This document shows, in pieces, positions 8,957-17,112 of a stretch of 64,000 nucleotides of DNA. Position 1 is the first letter of the stretch. Every line of letters starts with the position of its first letter. The stretch is from contig UQKL01000005.1 in NCBI GenBank assembly GCA_900541695.1, positions 1-64,000 on the forward strand, given 5' to 3'. The stretch comes from an uncultured Collinsella sp. GTDB taxonomy: Bacteria; Actinomycetota; Coriobacteriia; Coriobacteriales; Coriobacteriaceae. Made by a program: the position numbers and the translations under genes. The notes beneath the pieces are model-generated. The model was not told where the DNA came from, did not search any database, and worked only from the letters and a program-made list of their open reading frames with translations.

Positions 8957-9464
8957 GTAGCTTCTCCGTTCCAGTAGCGATGTGGCTAGTCTAGCCGATT
9001 CCAGCGGCGTTTCGGGGTGGAATGCCGGTCGGGGCAGCTTGCGGGCGCGTAGCGGCTTGCGTGGGGCCGTCTGCAGGTGGATTGGCTGTGCTTGGCATGC
9101 GGCGCATGAGGGAGCATTGCCGCGAAGGCGTGAGGGTCGCTGATAGTCGCACAGGGCGCGTTTGGGTCACGGGTAGCGTGGGGCCGCTGCCATGGGCGCG
9201 ACCGGGCCGGCGGAGGCGTCTGGAGCGCACGCGGCCACGACGCGGACGAACCCTCGACGAGCAGCGTCGAGCCTGGCCGGCCTCCGGCCGCGGGGCGGCT
9301 GAAAAGGTTAAACGCTGGCGAGGATGGGACGGAATTGCAGGAGCGGCGTTGGCTTTTCGCTCTGGCGAGTCTCTAGTAGTCACCCTTCTAATCGGCTTCG
9401 GACTCACTTGGGTGTTCCGGCTGTCCGGGCTGGGTAGTAAAATACACCGGTGGATTGGAGCAGG
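8957..9464. other. Intergenic, no gene recognised
   Basis: About 500 bp between the Cys-rich gene and the restriction operon. One plus-strand frame is open but has unnatural composition (Arg/Gly-rich) and no binding site. It must carry the operon promoter. TAGTAAAAT at 9434-9442 is a possible -10 region, with no convincing -35. Confidence 0.4.
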
Positions 9465-10490
9465 ATGACGATACGGTACATTGGTTCAAAAGCTCGCCTA
9501 GCTGAGGCGATTCTCGATATTGTTGGGTCGCCTAGCGGCTATTCAGGCCGTTTTGTCGACGGTTTCTGTGGCACCGGCGTCGTTGCGCGCACCGCTGCCC
9601 TTCGCGGTTGGAACGTTGATTGCAACGATACGCTGCTTTCAGCCGCTATGATTACTGAGGCCTCACTTCTTTGCGGTTCTGAGCTTAATTTCAAGGAGCT
9701 CGGTTCGTATGAGTCGGCTATCGAAAGACTCAACGCCTGTGCTCCGAGCGACGGCTATATCTGGCGAACCTACAGTCCTGCTTCCGCTGCCTTTTGTCCG
9801 CACGAGAGAAGGTACTTTACGGAACACAATGCCCGCCGAATTGATGGCGCCCGTAATCTCATTGCCGAATGGCGGGATTCCGGCGTCATTGGGGGTGTTG
9901 AGGAGACGCTCCTCGTTGCTGATGTCATTGAGGCTTCGAACTCCATTGCCAATATTGCTGGTACATATGGATGCTTCTTAAAGAGGTGGACTCAACAGTC
10001 GTATGGCGCTTTTTCGGTAAGGCCGCGCGAGCTTCTATCCTCTTCGATAGGGCATCGGGTTCAGGTTGGTGACGTGTTTTCACTTAAAGTATCTCCCGGC
10101 GATACGGTCTACCTCGACCCTCCCTACACTAAGCGACAGTACGCCTCCTACTATCACATTCCCGAAACCATCGCGTATCATGATGAGCCGAAGGTTGAGG
10201 GCGTTGCCGGCCTTCGCCCGTGGAAACACATGGCATCGCCTTTCTGCTACAAGACGAAGGCTCTCAGGGCGCTTTGTGACTGCGTAGGCGGGCTGGACTC
10301 ACGCCGTATCTTCCTCTCGTACAGCTCGCAGGGGCATGTGGCGCTCGATGATTTGCTTGATGGCCTGTCGGAGCTCGGCAAAGTTGATGTTTATGAGCTT
10401 GGCGAGATTGGGAGGTATAGGCCCAACAAGACCGCCGCTGAAACTGGAGCGGTGGTCGCTGAATATCTGATTGAGATTGATAAGGATTAA
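9465..10490 (+). CDS. D12-class DNA N6-adenine methyltransferase
   Basis: A 341-residue Dam-like methyltransferase. The S-adenosylmethionine-binding motif FVDGFCGTG lies near residues 30-38, and the catalytic DPPY near 218. This motif order and the opening RYIGSKARL match the D12 class. It should methylate adenine in a specific DNA site and protect host DNA from the McrBC-type nuclease encoded downstream. The ATG at 9465 has GGAG four bases upstream. It is the first gene of a five-gene operon with 13 bp to the next. Codon use (TCT, CTT, AGG, GAT) differs from the chromosomal flanks. Confidence 0.9.
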   Translation: MTIRYIGSKARLAEAILDIVGSPSGYSGRFVDGFCGTGVVARTAALRGWNVDCNDTLLSAAMITEASLLCGSELNFKELGSYESAIERLNACAPSDGYIWRTYSPASAAFCPHERRYFTEHNARRIDGARNLIAEWRDSGVIGGVEETLLVADVIEASNSIANIAGTYGCFLKRWTQQSYGAFSVRPRELLSSSIGHRVQVGDVFSLKVSPGDTVYLDPPYTKRQYASYYHIPETIAYHDEPKVEGVAGLRPWKHMASPFCYKTKALRALCDCVGGLDSRRIFLSYSSQGHVALDDLLDGLSELGKVDVYELGEIGRYRPNKTAAETGAVVAEYLIEIDKD

Positions 10491-10503
10491 AGGGACTTAG
10501 GCT

Positions 10504-12675
10504 GTGGCTCATCCGGACACGACAGAGAAAAAGCGATTGCTCGCCGCCAGTGCCGTCATTGCTGACGCTACCTCTGGACTCAACAACTATGCCGAAGCAA
10601 AACTTACGCTTCTTGAGTACGTATCCTGCAGTTATTCCGGAATCAGCATCACAGACTACTTCCGCGTTACGGGCTATACCCCTGCGTTCGAGCCTGCGAA
10701 TGAAACTGTATCCAAACTGCGCGTTGAGATCGACGCATGTGGCATAGCCTACCCTGTGGCGCTTTCTGCCCTTGCGCGAATTGATCTAGACGAGCTGGAG
10801 ACGAAGAAAAAAGGCTCCGTCTATACCGACTTTAGGCTTGCGGCTTATCTCGCTCAAGCCGTCATGCCAGGATATTCTGGCGGCGCCATACTTGACCCCT
10901 CCTGTGGTTCCTCAATCCTTCTCGCGGCCTGCGCTGATTATCTGCGCCAAGCCGGTGCGGATGCGTCGAGCTTTGTTTCCTCGTCCTTGTTTGGCGTAGA
11001 TCTGGAACCGCTTGCTATTAGGGGCTCGATTCTCGCGCTGGCCTCCTTGCTGTGCGACTCGGCCTGCCTTTCCGTCCTGATCTCTCACTTTGTATGCGCC
11101 GACAGCCTTGAACGGGGAGCGGGCTTACTCGCGGCATTCGGGGTAAAGGGCTTCGCGCTCGTAGTGGGCAACCCCCCATGGGAACGCGTGAGGCCTTCGA
11201 GAAGTGAATTTGCTCGAGCTCAGGGCGTCGACGCTCGCTATGGCGAGTCTATAGAGAAAATGCCCGAAGGTTATGAGGGGCACCGCGATGAAAGCCGCGC
11301 CAAATCACGGTCCATCGCCAATGCGTATGGCCTCAAGGGTGGCATAGATTTGTATCAAGCATTCCTAGCTCTAAGCGTTGAGCTTTGCAGCCGAGGGGGA
11401 ACCATTGCGCTCTACCTCCCTGCAGGCCTGATTCGCTCCAAGGGGCTTGCTGATGCTCGTGAAATGATTGCCGACAGCTTCGGCAGGGTTGGTATTTCCA
11501 TCTTCATGAACCGCGCCAAATTCTTTTCCATCGACTCACGCTTCAAGTTCGTTTTGGCGGTGCTCGCTGGAAACGACGAAGGCAATTCACGCCGCAGCAT
11601 TGAATATCTCTATTGCGACGCAGATGATGTGGGCGTGGGTACTGTCTCTACTCTTGAGTTGGGACGAGACTTCTTTTGCGATTCGTCTCGGGAGCTTGGT
11701 GCTCCCGAGGTGAGAACGGCCGAAGAAGCCGCGTTGCTTCGACGAGCCTGGGGGCAAAGCGATCGCATGGCCGAACATGAGCTATTCTCCAGCGTTGCTC
11801 CCGTGAGAGAGCTCGATATGACTTTGGACCGCTCTCTTTTTCAAAAGAAGGCTGAACCGGGTAGCGGGCTCATGCCGCTCATCGAGGGGCGCATGGTCTC
11901 GCCCTACCGTTGTGGGTGCAAGCAATACGTTTCTGGAGAAGGCAGGTCGGCCAAGTGGAAGGTCGTCCCTCCCGGAAGCAGCAGGATTAAGCCTCAGTTT
12001 TATGTCTCTAAAGACGATACGAGTTCGTCTCTACGCGAGAGGACAAGTAAAGCTCGCGTCGGGTATTGCGACATAGCCGGACAAACCAACGAACGCGCAA
12101 TGCAGGCTGCTCTTATTCCAGCTGAATGCGTCTGCGGGAACAAGGTGCCGACACTTCTCTTTAACGACATGGATGTTGCTTTCCTCTGGCTAGGGATAGC
12201 CAACTCTTTTGTTTTTGATTGGCTGGTCAGACGATACATCACTACGACCATAAACTTCTTCATCTTAGAGAACCTTCCGTTTCCACGCATTGACCTGAAG
12301 GACACTACGGGCTCTCAGATTGTTGACGCCGTTAGAGAGCTGATCGAGCTAAAAGACGGCGATGCCGGGTGGAGCAATGAAGAGAACTGGCAGTGCGCGT
12401 GCCTGCGAGGCGAGATAGATGCTCTTGTTTTGCGCGCATACGGACTTGGTCCCAGCGACTTCGAACTCATCGTTAATGATTTCCCCCTTGTCGATCGAGT
12501 TAACGCTGCTTTCTCTCGAGGTCATAGACCTACCTTTGATTTGATCAGACACTACTTAAGCGGCGAATGCGAATACTTGGAACGCGCACGAGAGGCGTGG
12601 GCACATGGGGCTCTGCCCTATGTGCCCAACGAGCATTTGCGTCAGTTGACAAGGGCGGAAGGTAAGGAGGTTTGA
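10504..12675 (+). CDS. Large N6-adenine DNA methyltransferase (TaqI/Eco57I-like)
   Basis: A 723-residue gamma-class adenine methyltransferase. Motif I is DPSCGSS near residue 128 and motif IV is NPPW near 222. A long C-terminal half resembles the target-recognition region of TaqI/Eco57I-type enzymes. The first 110 residues show no PD-(D/E)XK motif, so it does not look like a fused type IIG nuclease. It starts at GTG and ends one base before the next gene. With the D12 enzyme it gives the operon two adenine methylases, perhaps for the two strands of an asymmetric site (inference). Confidence 0.88.
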   Translation: MAHPDTTEKKRLLAASAVIADATSGLNNYAEAKLTLLEYVSCSYSGISITDYFRVTGYTPAFEPANETVSKLRVEIDACGIAYPVALSALARIDLDELETKKKGSVYTDFRLAAYLAQAVMPGYSGGAILDPSCGSSILLAACADYLRQAGADASSFVSSSLFGVDLEPLAIRGSILALASLLCDSACLSVLISHFVCADSLERGAGLLAAFGVKGFALVVGNPPWERVRPSRSEFARAQGVDARYGESIEKMPEGYEGHRDESRAKSRSIANAYGLKGGIDLYQAFLALSVELCSRGGTIALYLPAGLIRSKGLADAREMIADSFGRVGISIFMNRAKFFSIDSRFKFVLAVLAGNDEGNSRRSIEYLYCDADDVGVGTVSTLELGRDFFCDSSRELGAPEVRTAEEAALLRRAWGQSDRMAEHELFSSVAPVRELDMTLDRSLFQKKAEPGSGLMPLIEGRMVSPYRCGCKQYVSGEGRSAKWKVVPPGSSRIKPQFYVSKDDTSSSLRERTSKARVGYCDIAGQTNERAMQAALIPAECVCGNKVPTLLFNDMDVAFLWLGIANSFVFDWLVRRYITTTINFFILENLPFPRIDLKDTTGSQIVDAVRELIELKDGDAGWSNEENWQCACLRGEIDALVLRAYGLGPSDFELIVNDFPLVDRVNAAFSRGHRPTFDLIRHYLSGECEYLERAREAWAHGALPYVPNEHLRQLTRAEGKEV

Positions 12676-12676
12676 T

Positions 12677-13198
12677 GTGAGCGTCGTTGAGGTCTTGTGC
12701 CACGAGATGCGCCCTGCGGATATATTGAAGATTAAAGCAGAGTCCAACAACGCGAATACGGGTGGTGGCGCACGTGACCTGCGCTTCAGATTGGAGTTTG
12801 CCCCTTGCCTCGACAGGTTCTTTCCTGTCGAGATAGTTCACGAGAGGAATACCCCCTACAAAATCGCTGAGTTCGAGCACCTCGGAGCAGACAAGACGCG
12901 CACCGTAGAAACCGTTCGTTACGCGTTTAAGCCGACAAACTCTAGGCCAACAGAAGTTAGGATTGCCCAAATCAATAAGCTTAACTTCTTTCTTGACCTT
13001 CCTGATATTGCCGAGGGTGATGGCATGCTGTTCATGGCTTTCATCCGTAAGTCTAGTGGGCTCTCGCAAGCTCAGTACTTGACTGAGAAGCAGATCAGCC
13101 ATCCTAGAAGCAATAAGATTATCGCTGCGGCAATGTATGAGGCGATAGAAGAGAAGCACGGAAACGATGCCGTTGTGTTTTCAGTTGACTTGGTGTGA
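12677..13198 (+). CDS. Uncharacterised subunit of the McrBC-type operon
   Basis: A 173-residue protein that I do not recognise as a named domain. It has a TGGGARDLRF segment near residues 32-41, charged strands and an acidic LPDIAEGDGMLFMAF stretch. A GTG start follows the methylase stop by one base with AAGGAGG upstream, and mcrB begins 9 bp after its stop. Such tight coupling suggests a dedicated partner of the restriction complex. BsuMI also has a third restriction gene beside its McrB-like one. It might supply DNA recognition, but this is a guess from position only. Confidence 0.75.
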   Translation: MSVVEVLCHEMRPADILKIKAESNNANTGGGARDLRFRLEFAPCLDRFFPVEIVHERNTPYKIAEFEHLGADKTRTVETVRYAFKPTNSRPTEVRIAQINKLNFFLDLPDIAEGDGMLFMAFIRKSSGLSQAQYLTEKQISHPRSNKIIAAAMYEAIEEKHGNDAVVFSVDLV

Positions 13199-13207
13199 GG
13201 TGAGAGA

Positions 13208-14311
13208 ATGCAAGAACAGCTCATGATGGAAGCCAAAAGGGTTTTGAGGATGCTTGCCGATGACAAGAATGTTCTCTTGACGGGGGCGCCTGCGACCGGC
13301 AAGACTACTCTGCTTAATATGGCCGAACATCTCTTCCTTGAGAGAGGAGAGACCACCGTAGACCCCTATGGAGCTGCCGCTTTTCCCATTGCGAGCGCCT
13401 CTGACGAGGGTGCTTTCCCCGGCGGAGGGTGTAGCAACCGCAAGGTATTTAGGACGACATTTCATCAAGGGACTCGGTACAGGGATTTTGTTCGCGGCAT
13501 CGTCCCCGTCCCAGACGCGAGCACGGTCAAGTTTGAGGTCTCCAAAGGATTGCTTTGGCAGGCATCAGAGTTTGCAAAGCAGTCTGACTCTGCTGCGCTT
13601 CTCATCATTGATGAGATCAATCGTGGCCCAGCCGTCAGCATTTTCGGGGATATGATTTCAGCTTTCGAGGCCGACAAGCGCTTAGACGACGATGGTGGGA
13701 TCATCGCTGGGAAGACCGTCACCGTTCAGATACTCAACGACAAGGCCGAGCTTGAGGACTATCAACTCCCAAGCAGGCTATATATCCTTGCCGCCATGAA
13801 TCAGGCCGATTCTTCCGTGGAACCCATGGACGCTGCGTTTATGCGTAGATGGAAGAGGGTCAAGATCTGTCCGAACATCGCCGGACTTTGCCTTTACTTT
13901 GGGATTGATGATCCGGGAGGCGATTTCCCAGATGAACCTGCGAGTGCGGCGGACGTTTACGGACTCGCCGCTCATGCCCTCACCGTCATCAACTATAAAA
14001 TTCGGTTAGGTCGAGGAGAGGATTACCAGCTTGGGCAGGGCGTGTTCATGAAGCTTCCCTCAAGCGAGCTGCCTAGAGACGTCGCGGGCGCTCTTCGCTA
14101 TATTGCCGAGTGCTGGCCTGTTGTGGACGCCCACATCGAAGAGGTTTTCTTCAACGACAAGGAGGCCATAGCCGAAGTCCTCAATGCGGGTGCGGAGTCT
14201 TTCTTCGGGCTTAAGAGCTCCACCTTTGCGGGAAGGCAAGTCATCACAATCGAAAAAGCCGACATTGATGAGAGCAATGTGTACACAATGATGCTCTCGC
14301 TTGTGAGGTAA
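13208..14311 (+). CDS. mcrB: McrB-like AAA+ GTPase restriction subunit
   Basis: A 367-residue motor subunit. Walker A is GAPATGKTT near residues 27-35 and Walker B is LLIIDEINR. The McrB signature loop reads AMNQADSS where the family usually has MNTADRS, and an arginine-finger region FMRRWKRV follows. FHQGTRYRDFVRG is also typical. Classical McrB has an N-terminal DNA-binding domain of about 160 residues; here the AAA domain begins almost at once. Target recognition must therefore come from another subunit, perhaps the 173-residue neighbour. Confidence 0.9.
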   Translation: MQEQLMMEAKRVLRMLADDKNVLLTGAPATGKTTLLNMAEHLFLERGETTVDPYGAAAFPIASASDEGAFPGGGCSNRKVFRTTFHQGTRYRDFVRGIVPVPDASTVKFEVSKGLLWQASEFAKQSDSAALLIIDEINRGPAVSIFGDMISAFEADKRLDDDGGIIAGKTVTVQILNDKAELEDYQLPSRLYILAAMNQADSSVEPMDAAFMRRWKRVKICPNIAGLCLYFGIDDPGGDFPDEPASAADVYGLAAHALTVINYKIRLGRGEDYQLGQGVFMKLPSSELPRDVAGALRYIAECWPVVDAHIEEVFFNDKEAIAEVLNAGAESFFGLKSSTFAGRQVITIEKADIDESNVYTMMLSLVR

Positions 14312-14314
14312 GCC

Positions 14315-15580
14315 TTGGCCCGAATTGTTCTGATAGAGGACAAGCCCTACAAGGAGCCGATACCCAGTTTAGCCATTCGGCTGGGCATTGAACCCTATGA
14401 TCTGATGAGCTGCCTCTCGGCTGCAGATGCCTATCTCTGCAAACGTCTATCTCTTAATGGCTCGCTTCATATCGAGCGTAACAGGTTCTCGTTTGAGCGG
14501 GTTGCCGGGATATTTCCGGTCTGCGATCAACTTGAGATAGAGGTCGTTCCCAAGTTCATGGACGGGAACGAGGCTTGGCGCGCTGACTTTTTGCTTCTCC
14601 TTGCCAGGACGAAGTGGGGGCTTTTGGCTGAGCGACAGATGATAAGCACGACGCGAAGCAAGGACAGGGGCATTAGCGATGCGCTCGCCATGGTATTTCT
14701 CTCGATGTTCGACTCTGTTTCCCATGTGCCCATACGCACCTATCGCCGCAAGCAGATACGGCAGTTTGAAATTGAGGGCGACCTCTTTGAGGAAAGCGTT
14801 GTCCTTCCGGAAAAGGATGGATTTCTGCAGGACGTTACGGAGTTCACAAGGCAAAACATCTACAACGCCGTAATTGTTGAAGTGACAAGGCTGCTCATTA
14901 ATAGCGTGACGGACTTTGATTTGAAGTCCAGGTTGATTAGAGTAGCCACTCAACTTGGTGGGCAATCGAGGCTCGACGCCGCCCCGCCACGGAGTGTGCC
15001 CTCACGATTCAGGGGCTGGCAAGATCTGTATAGCCTCTGCATTGATATCCTCGATGGCTATGGCATTGACTACATAAGCCAAGGTGAAATGCTTAGTCCG
15101 GGCTTTGTCGTACGCACCTCGGATGCTTGGGAAGAATTCCTGCGGCAAGCTTTGGTCGCCGGCCTTAAAGATTGCCGTGTCGCCTTCCAAGAGAAGCATC
15201 CATTTGCTCGGAGGGATGCAGCGGTCATGAAGGTCAGGCCGGACTATATCCTGCGGACACCCGATGGCCATGCTTTGTTGGTCGACGCAAAGTACAAATC
15301 TCATGACGCGAGTGTCGGCACGATTTCAAACTCAGATGTCTACGAAGGCCGAGCGTTCATGGAAGCGACTGGGATTCAAAGGCTCGTTCTCTTATATCCG
15401 TATGGAAGCCCTGTTGGCGGCGGGCATTTTGCCGAATTCCAGCATGTTAGGGATGATGGCTGGGATATTTATGGGGTCAGGGTGCATCCGGGACTCATTG
15501 CCTCGGGCGGCTTGAGCGTCTTTGGAGAAGAGATCGGGCAGTTCATGCGGGGTTATTTGAAAGACTCTGTTGCACAGTAG
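14315..15580 (+). CDS. mcrC: McrC-like nuclease subunit
   Basis: A 421-residue protein of the McrC family, the nuclease partner and GTPase activator of McrB. The N-terminal half has the family pattern (DQLEIEVVPKFM). The C-terminal half carries a PD-(D/E)XK core: RPDYIL near residue 308 and LLVDAKYK near 320, giving D, D and K as catalytic residues. Translation starts at TTG three bases after the mcrB stop, with GTGAGG as the binding site, which implies translational coupling. It is the last gene of the operon. Confidence 0.9.
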   Translation: MARIVLIEDKPYKEPIPSLAIRLGIEPYDLMSCLSAADAYLCKRLSLNGSLHIERNRFSFERVAGIFPVCDQLEIEVVPKFMDGNEAWRADFLLLLARTKWGLLAERQMISTTRSKDRGISDALAMVFLSMFDSVSHVPIRTYRRKQIRQFEIEGDLFEESVVLPEKDGFLQDVTEFTRQNIYNAVIVEVTRLLINSVTDFDLKSRLIRVATQLGGQSRLDAAPPRSVPSRFRGWQDLYSLCIDILDGYGIDYISQGEMLSPGFVVRTSDAWEEFLRQALVAGLKDCRVAFQEKHPFARRDAAVMKVRPDYILRTPDGHALLVDAKYKSHDASVGTISNSDVYEGRAFMEATGIQRLVLLYPYGSPVGGGHFAEFQHVRDDGWDIYGVRVHPGLIASGGLSVFGEEIGQFMRGYLKDSVAQ

Positions 15581-15631
15581 CCGCTTCAGATACAAGGCCC
15601 CCCATTGCTATAGCTTGAAGTACAACTCAAA

Positions 15632-15680
15632 ATTGACCTCATAAATCAATATTGACCTGAGAGATCAATTGCAATATCCT
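15632..15680 (+). promoter_or_regulatory. Toxin-antitoxin promoter with two tandem operators
   Basis: Two adjacent 19-bp elements, ATTGACCTCATAAATCAAT (15632-15650) and ATTGACCTGAGAGATCAAT (15651-15669), each contain the inverted halves ATTGA and TCAAT. The second contains TTGACC (15652-15657), 17 bases before TATCCT (15675-15680). These are good -35 and -10 hexamers. A dimeric HigA-type repressor bound to both would block transcription. Confidence 0.7.
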
Positions 15681-15699
15681 TCTACCAAAGGAGGTGGCG

Positions 15700-16014
15700 A
15701 TGGATATCGAGTATGCGAGCAAGTCGCTTGAGAAGAGTCTGAAGGACCAGAGGTCGATAACGAGGAACTACGGCAAGATCGCCAAGAACCTCATTCATCG
15801 TCTTTCTGACCTGCGGGTCGCGAATGACCTTTCGGAGATTACCCATCTGCCGCCGCCGCGCAGGCACAAGCTGTCCGGCAACTTCGAGGGCTGTTGGGGA
15901 ATCGACCTCAGCAAGAACATGAGGCTGGTCGTCCGCCCTGTCGGAGAGTTCGATCCGGATGACCTCACGACGATCACGAGCGTCTGTATCGTGGATATAC
16001 AGGACTACCACTGA
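15700..16014 (+). CDS. higB: HigB/RelE-superfamily toxin
   Basis: A 104-residue basic protein of the RelE/HigB fold: an N-terminal helical pair, then LPPPRRHKLSGNFEGCWGI and a strand-rich end with MRLVVRP. Family members cut mRNA at the ribosome. It is the first gene of a two-gene operon, the usual HigBA order (toxin first). The ATG at 15700 is preferred over a GTG at 15694, which overlaps the AAAGGAGG binding site. Its repressor and antitoxin starts 22 bp downstream. Confidence 0.8.
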   Translation: MDIEYASKSLEKSLKDQRSITRNYGKIAKNLIHRLSDLRVANDLSEITHLPPPRRHKLSGNFEGCWGIDLSKNMRLVVRPVGEFDPDDLTTITSVCIVDIQDYH

Positions 16015-16036
16015 GCTAGGAGAGGAGAAGATAGCA

Positions 16037-17101
16037 ATGAGTGATTTCATTGTCGCGCCCGGCGAGATTATCAAGGAGTACCTTGACGCGCGCGGCCTGA
16101 CCCAAAAGGAAGTTTCGAAGCGCACCGGCGTGAGCGAGCGCCATCTCTCCCAGCTTCTGAACGGGAAGACCAGGCTTACCGAGGACATGGCCCTGAAGCT
16201 CGAGAAGGTCATGCCCGACGTTCCTGCGAGCTTTTGGCTCAACTACGAGGTCAAGTATCAGGAGTACCTTGCTCGCGAGCGCGAGGAGGCGCATTTGGAG
16301 GAACTTGACCTCAAGGAGATTGCCAAGAGGTTCCACTTCAAGGAAGCTTTTGGGCGTGCGAGTGGTATGTCCCTCGTTGAGCAGGCTACCGCGATGCTTA
16401 AGATTCTTGGCATCACAGACTTTGAGCGCTACGGGAACGCCGTCCCTGACGGTATTGAATTCATGCAGGATGGCGGCGATTCTGAGGCGGTTGTGGTGTG
16501 GCTCGGGCTCTGCAAGGAAGAGATTGAGGAACAGAACGATACCAAAAACGCCCCGGTGTACTCCAAGGATGCTTTCGTTGATGCACTTTCCTATCTGAAG
16601 GATGTGGCTTCAAACACGGATTTTATGGCATCGCTGAAGAGCTGCCGCATGCTGCTCAACTCAGTTGGCGTTTACTTGGTGTACAGGCCGGCTATCGCCA
16701 ACGCAAAGGTTCGCGGCGCTCTCACATACTATCTCGGGCGTCCGACAATCTACATCAGCGGACGCTACAAGACTCACGGTGATGCTTGGTTTGCAATTGC
16801 GCATGAGATTGGCCACCTCCTCGATGGATTGGGCCAGAGGGGCGCAGAGATCTCCATTGACGACCCAAAGCTCAAGAGCTCTGACGAGGACGATGAACGT
16901 GCCAATGCGTATGCGAGGAAGTTCTTTGTAGACGAGGATGACTACCGGGCGTTTGCGGCTGCGGGCGATTTTTCCAGCGCCGCCGTGAAGGGCTTTGCGG
17001 CCTCTCAGGGGACGCCTCCGGGCATCGTCGTTGCCTTCCTGCAGCATGACGGCTTTGTGCCGTTTGCTGAACTGAACGACTTGAAGGATCGCTTCAACTA
17101 G
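16037..17101 (+). CDS. higA: HigA-type antitoxin fused to an ImmA/IrrE metallopeptidase
   Basis: A 354-residue two-domain protein. Residues about 5-70 form an XRE helix-turn-helix of the HigA type (GLTQKEVSKRTGVSERHLSQ). The C-terminal part is an ImmA/IrrE zinc peptidase with HEIGH near residues 256-260 and a downstream acidic ligand region DERANAYARKFF. The HTH should repress the operon through the tandem sites upstream. The peptidase may cleave a partner or regulate antitoxin stability (inference). The fusion is known in HigA families but makes this antitoxin more than three times the usual size. Confidence 0.85.
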   Translation: MSDFIVAPGEIIKEYLDARGLTQKEVSKRTGVSERHLSQLLNGKTRLTEDMALKLEKVMPDVPASFWLNYEVKYQEYLAREREEAHLEELDLKEIAKRFHFKEAFGRASGMSLVEQATAMLKILGITDFERYGNAVPDGIEFMQDGGDSEAVVVWLGLCKEEIEEQNDTKNAPVYSKDAFVDALSYLKDVASNTDFMASLKSCRMLLNSVGVYLVYRPAIANAKVRGALTYYLGRPTIYISGRYKTHGDAWFAIAHEIGHLLDGLGQRGAEISIDDPKLKSSDEDDERANAYARKFFVDEDDYRAFAAAGDFSSAAVKGFAASQGTPPGIVVAFLQHDGFVPFAELNDLKDRFN

Positions 17102-17112
17102 GGGGTGGAGCC

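Noticed and set aside
9022-9468. A 148-codon plus-strand frame before the methylase operon
   Set aside because: Arg/Gly/Ala-rich with no start site and no recognisable domain.
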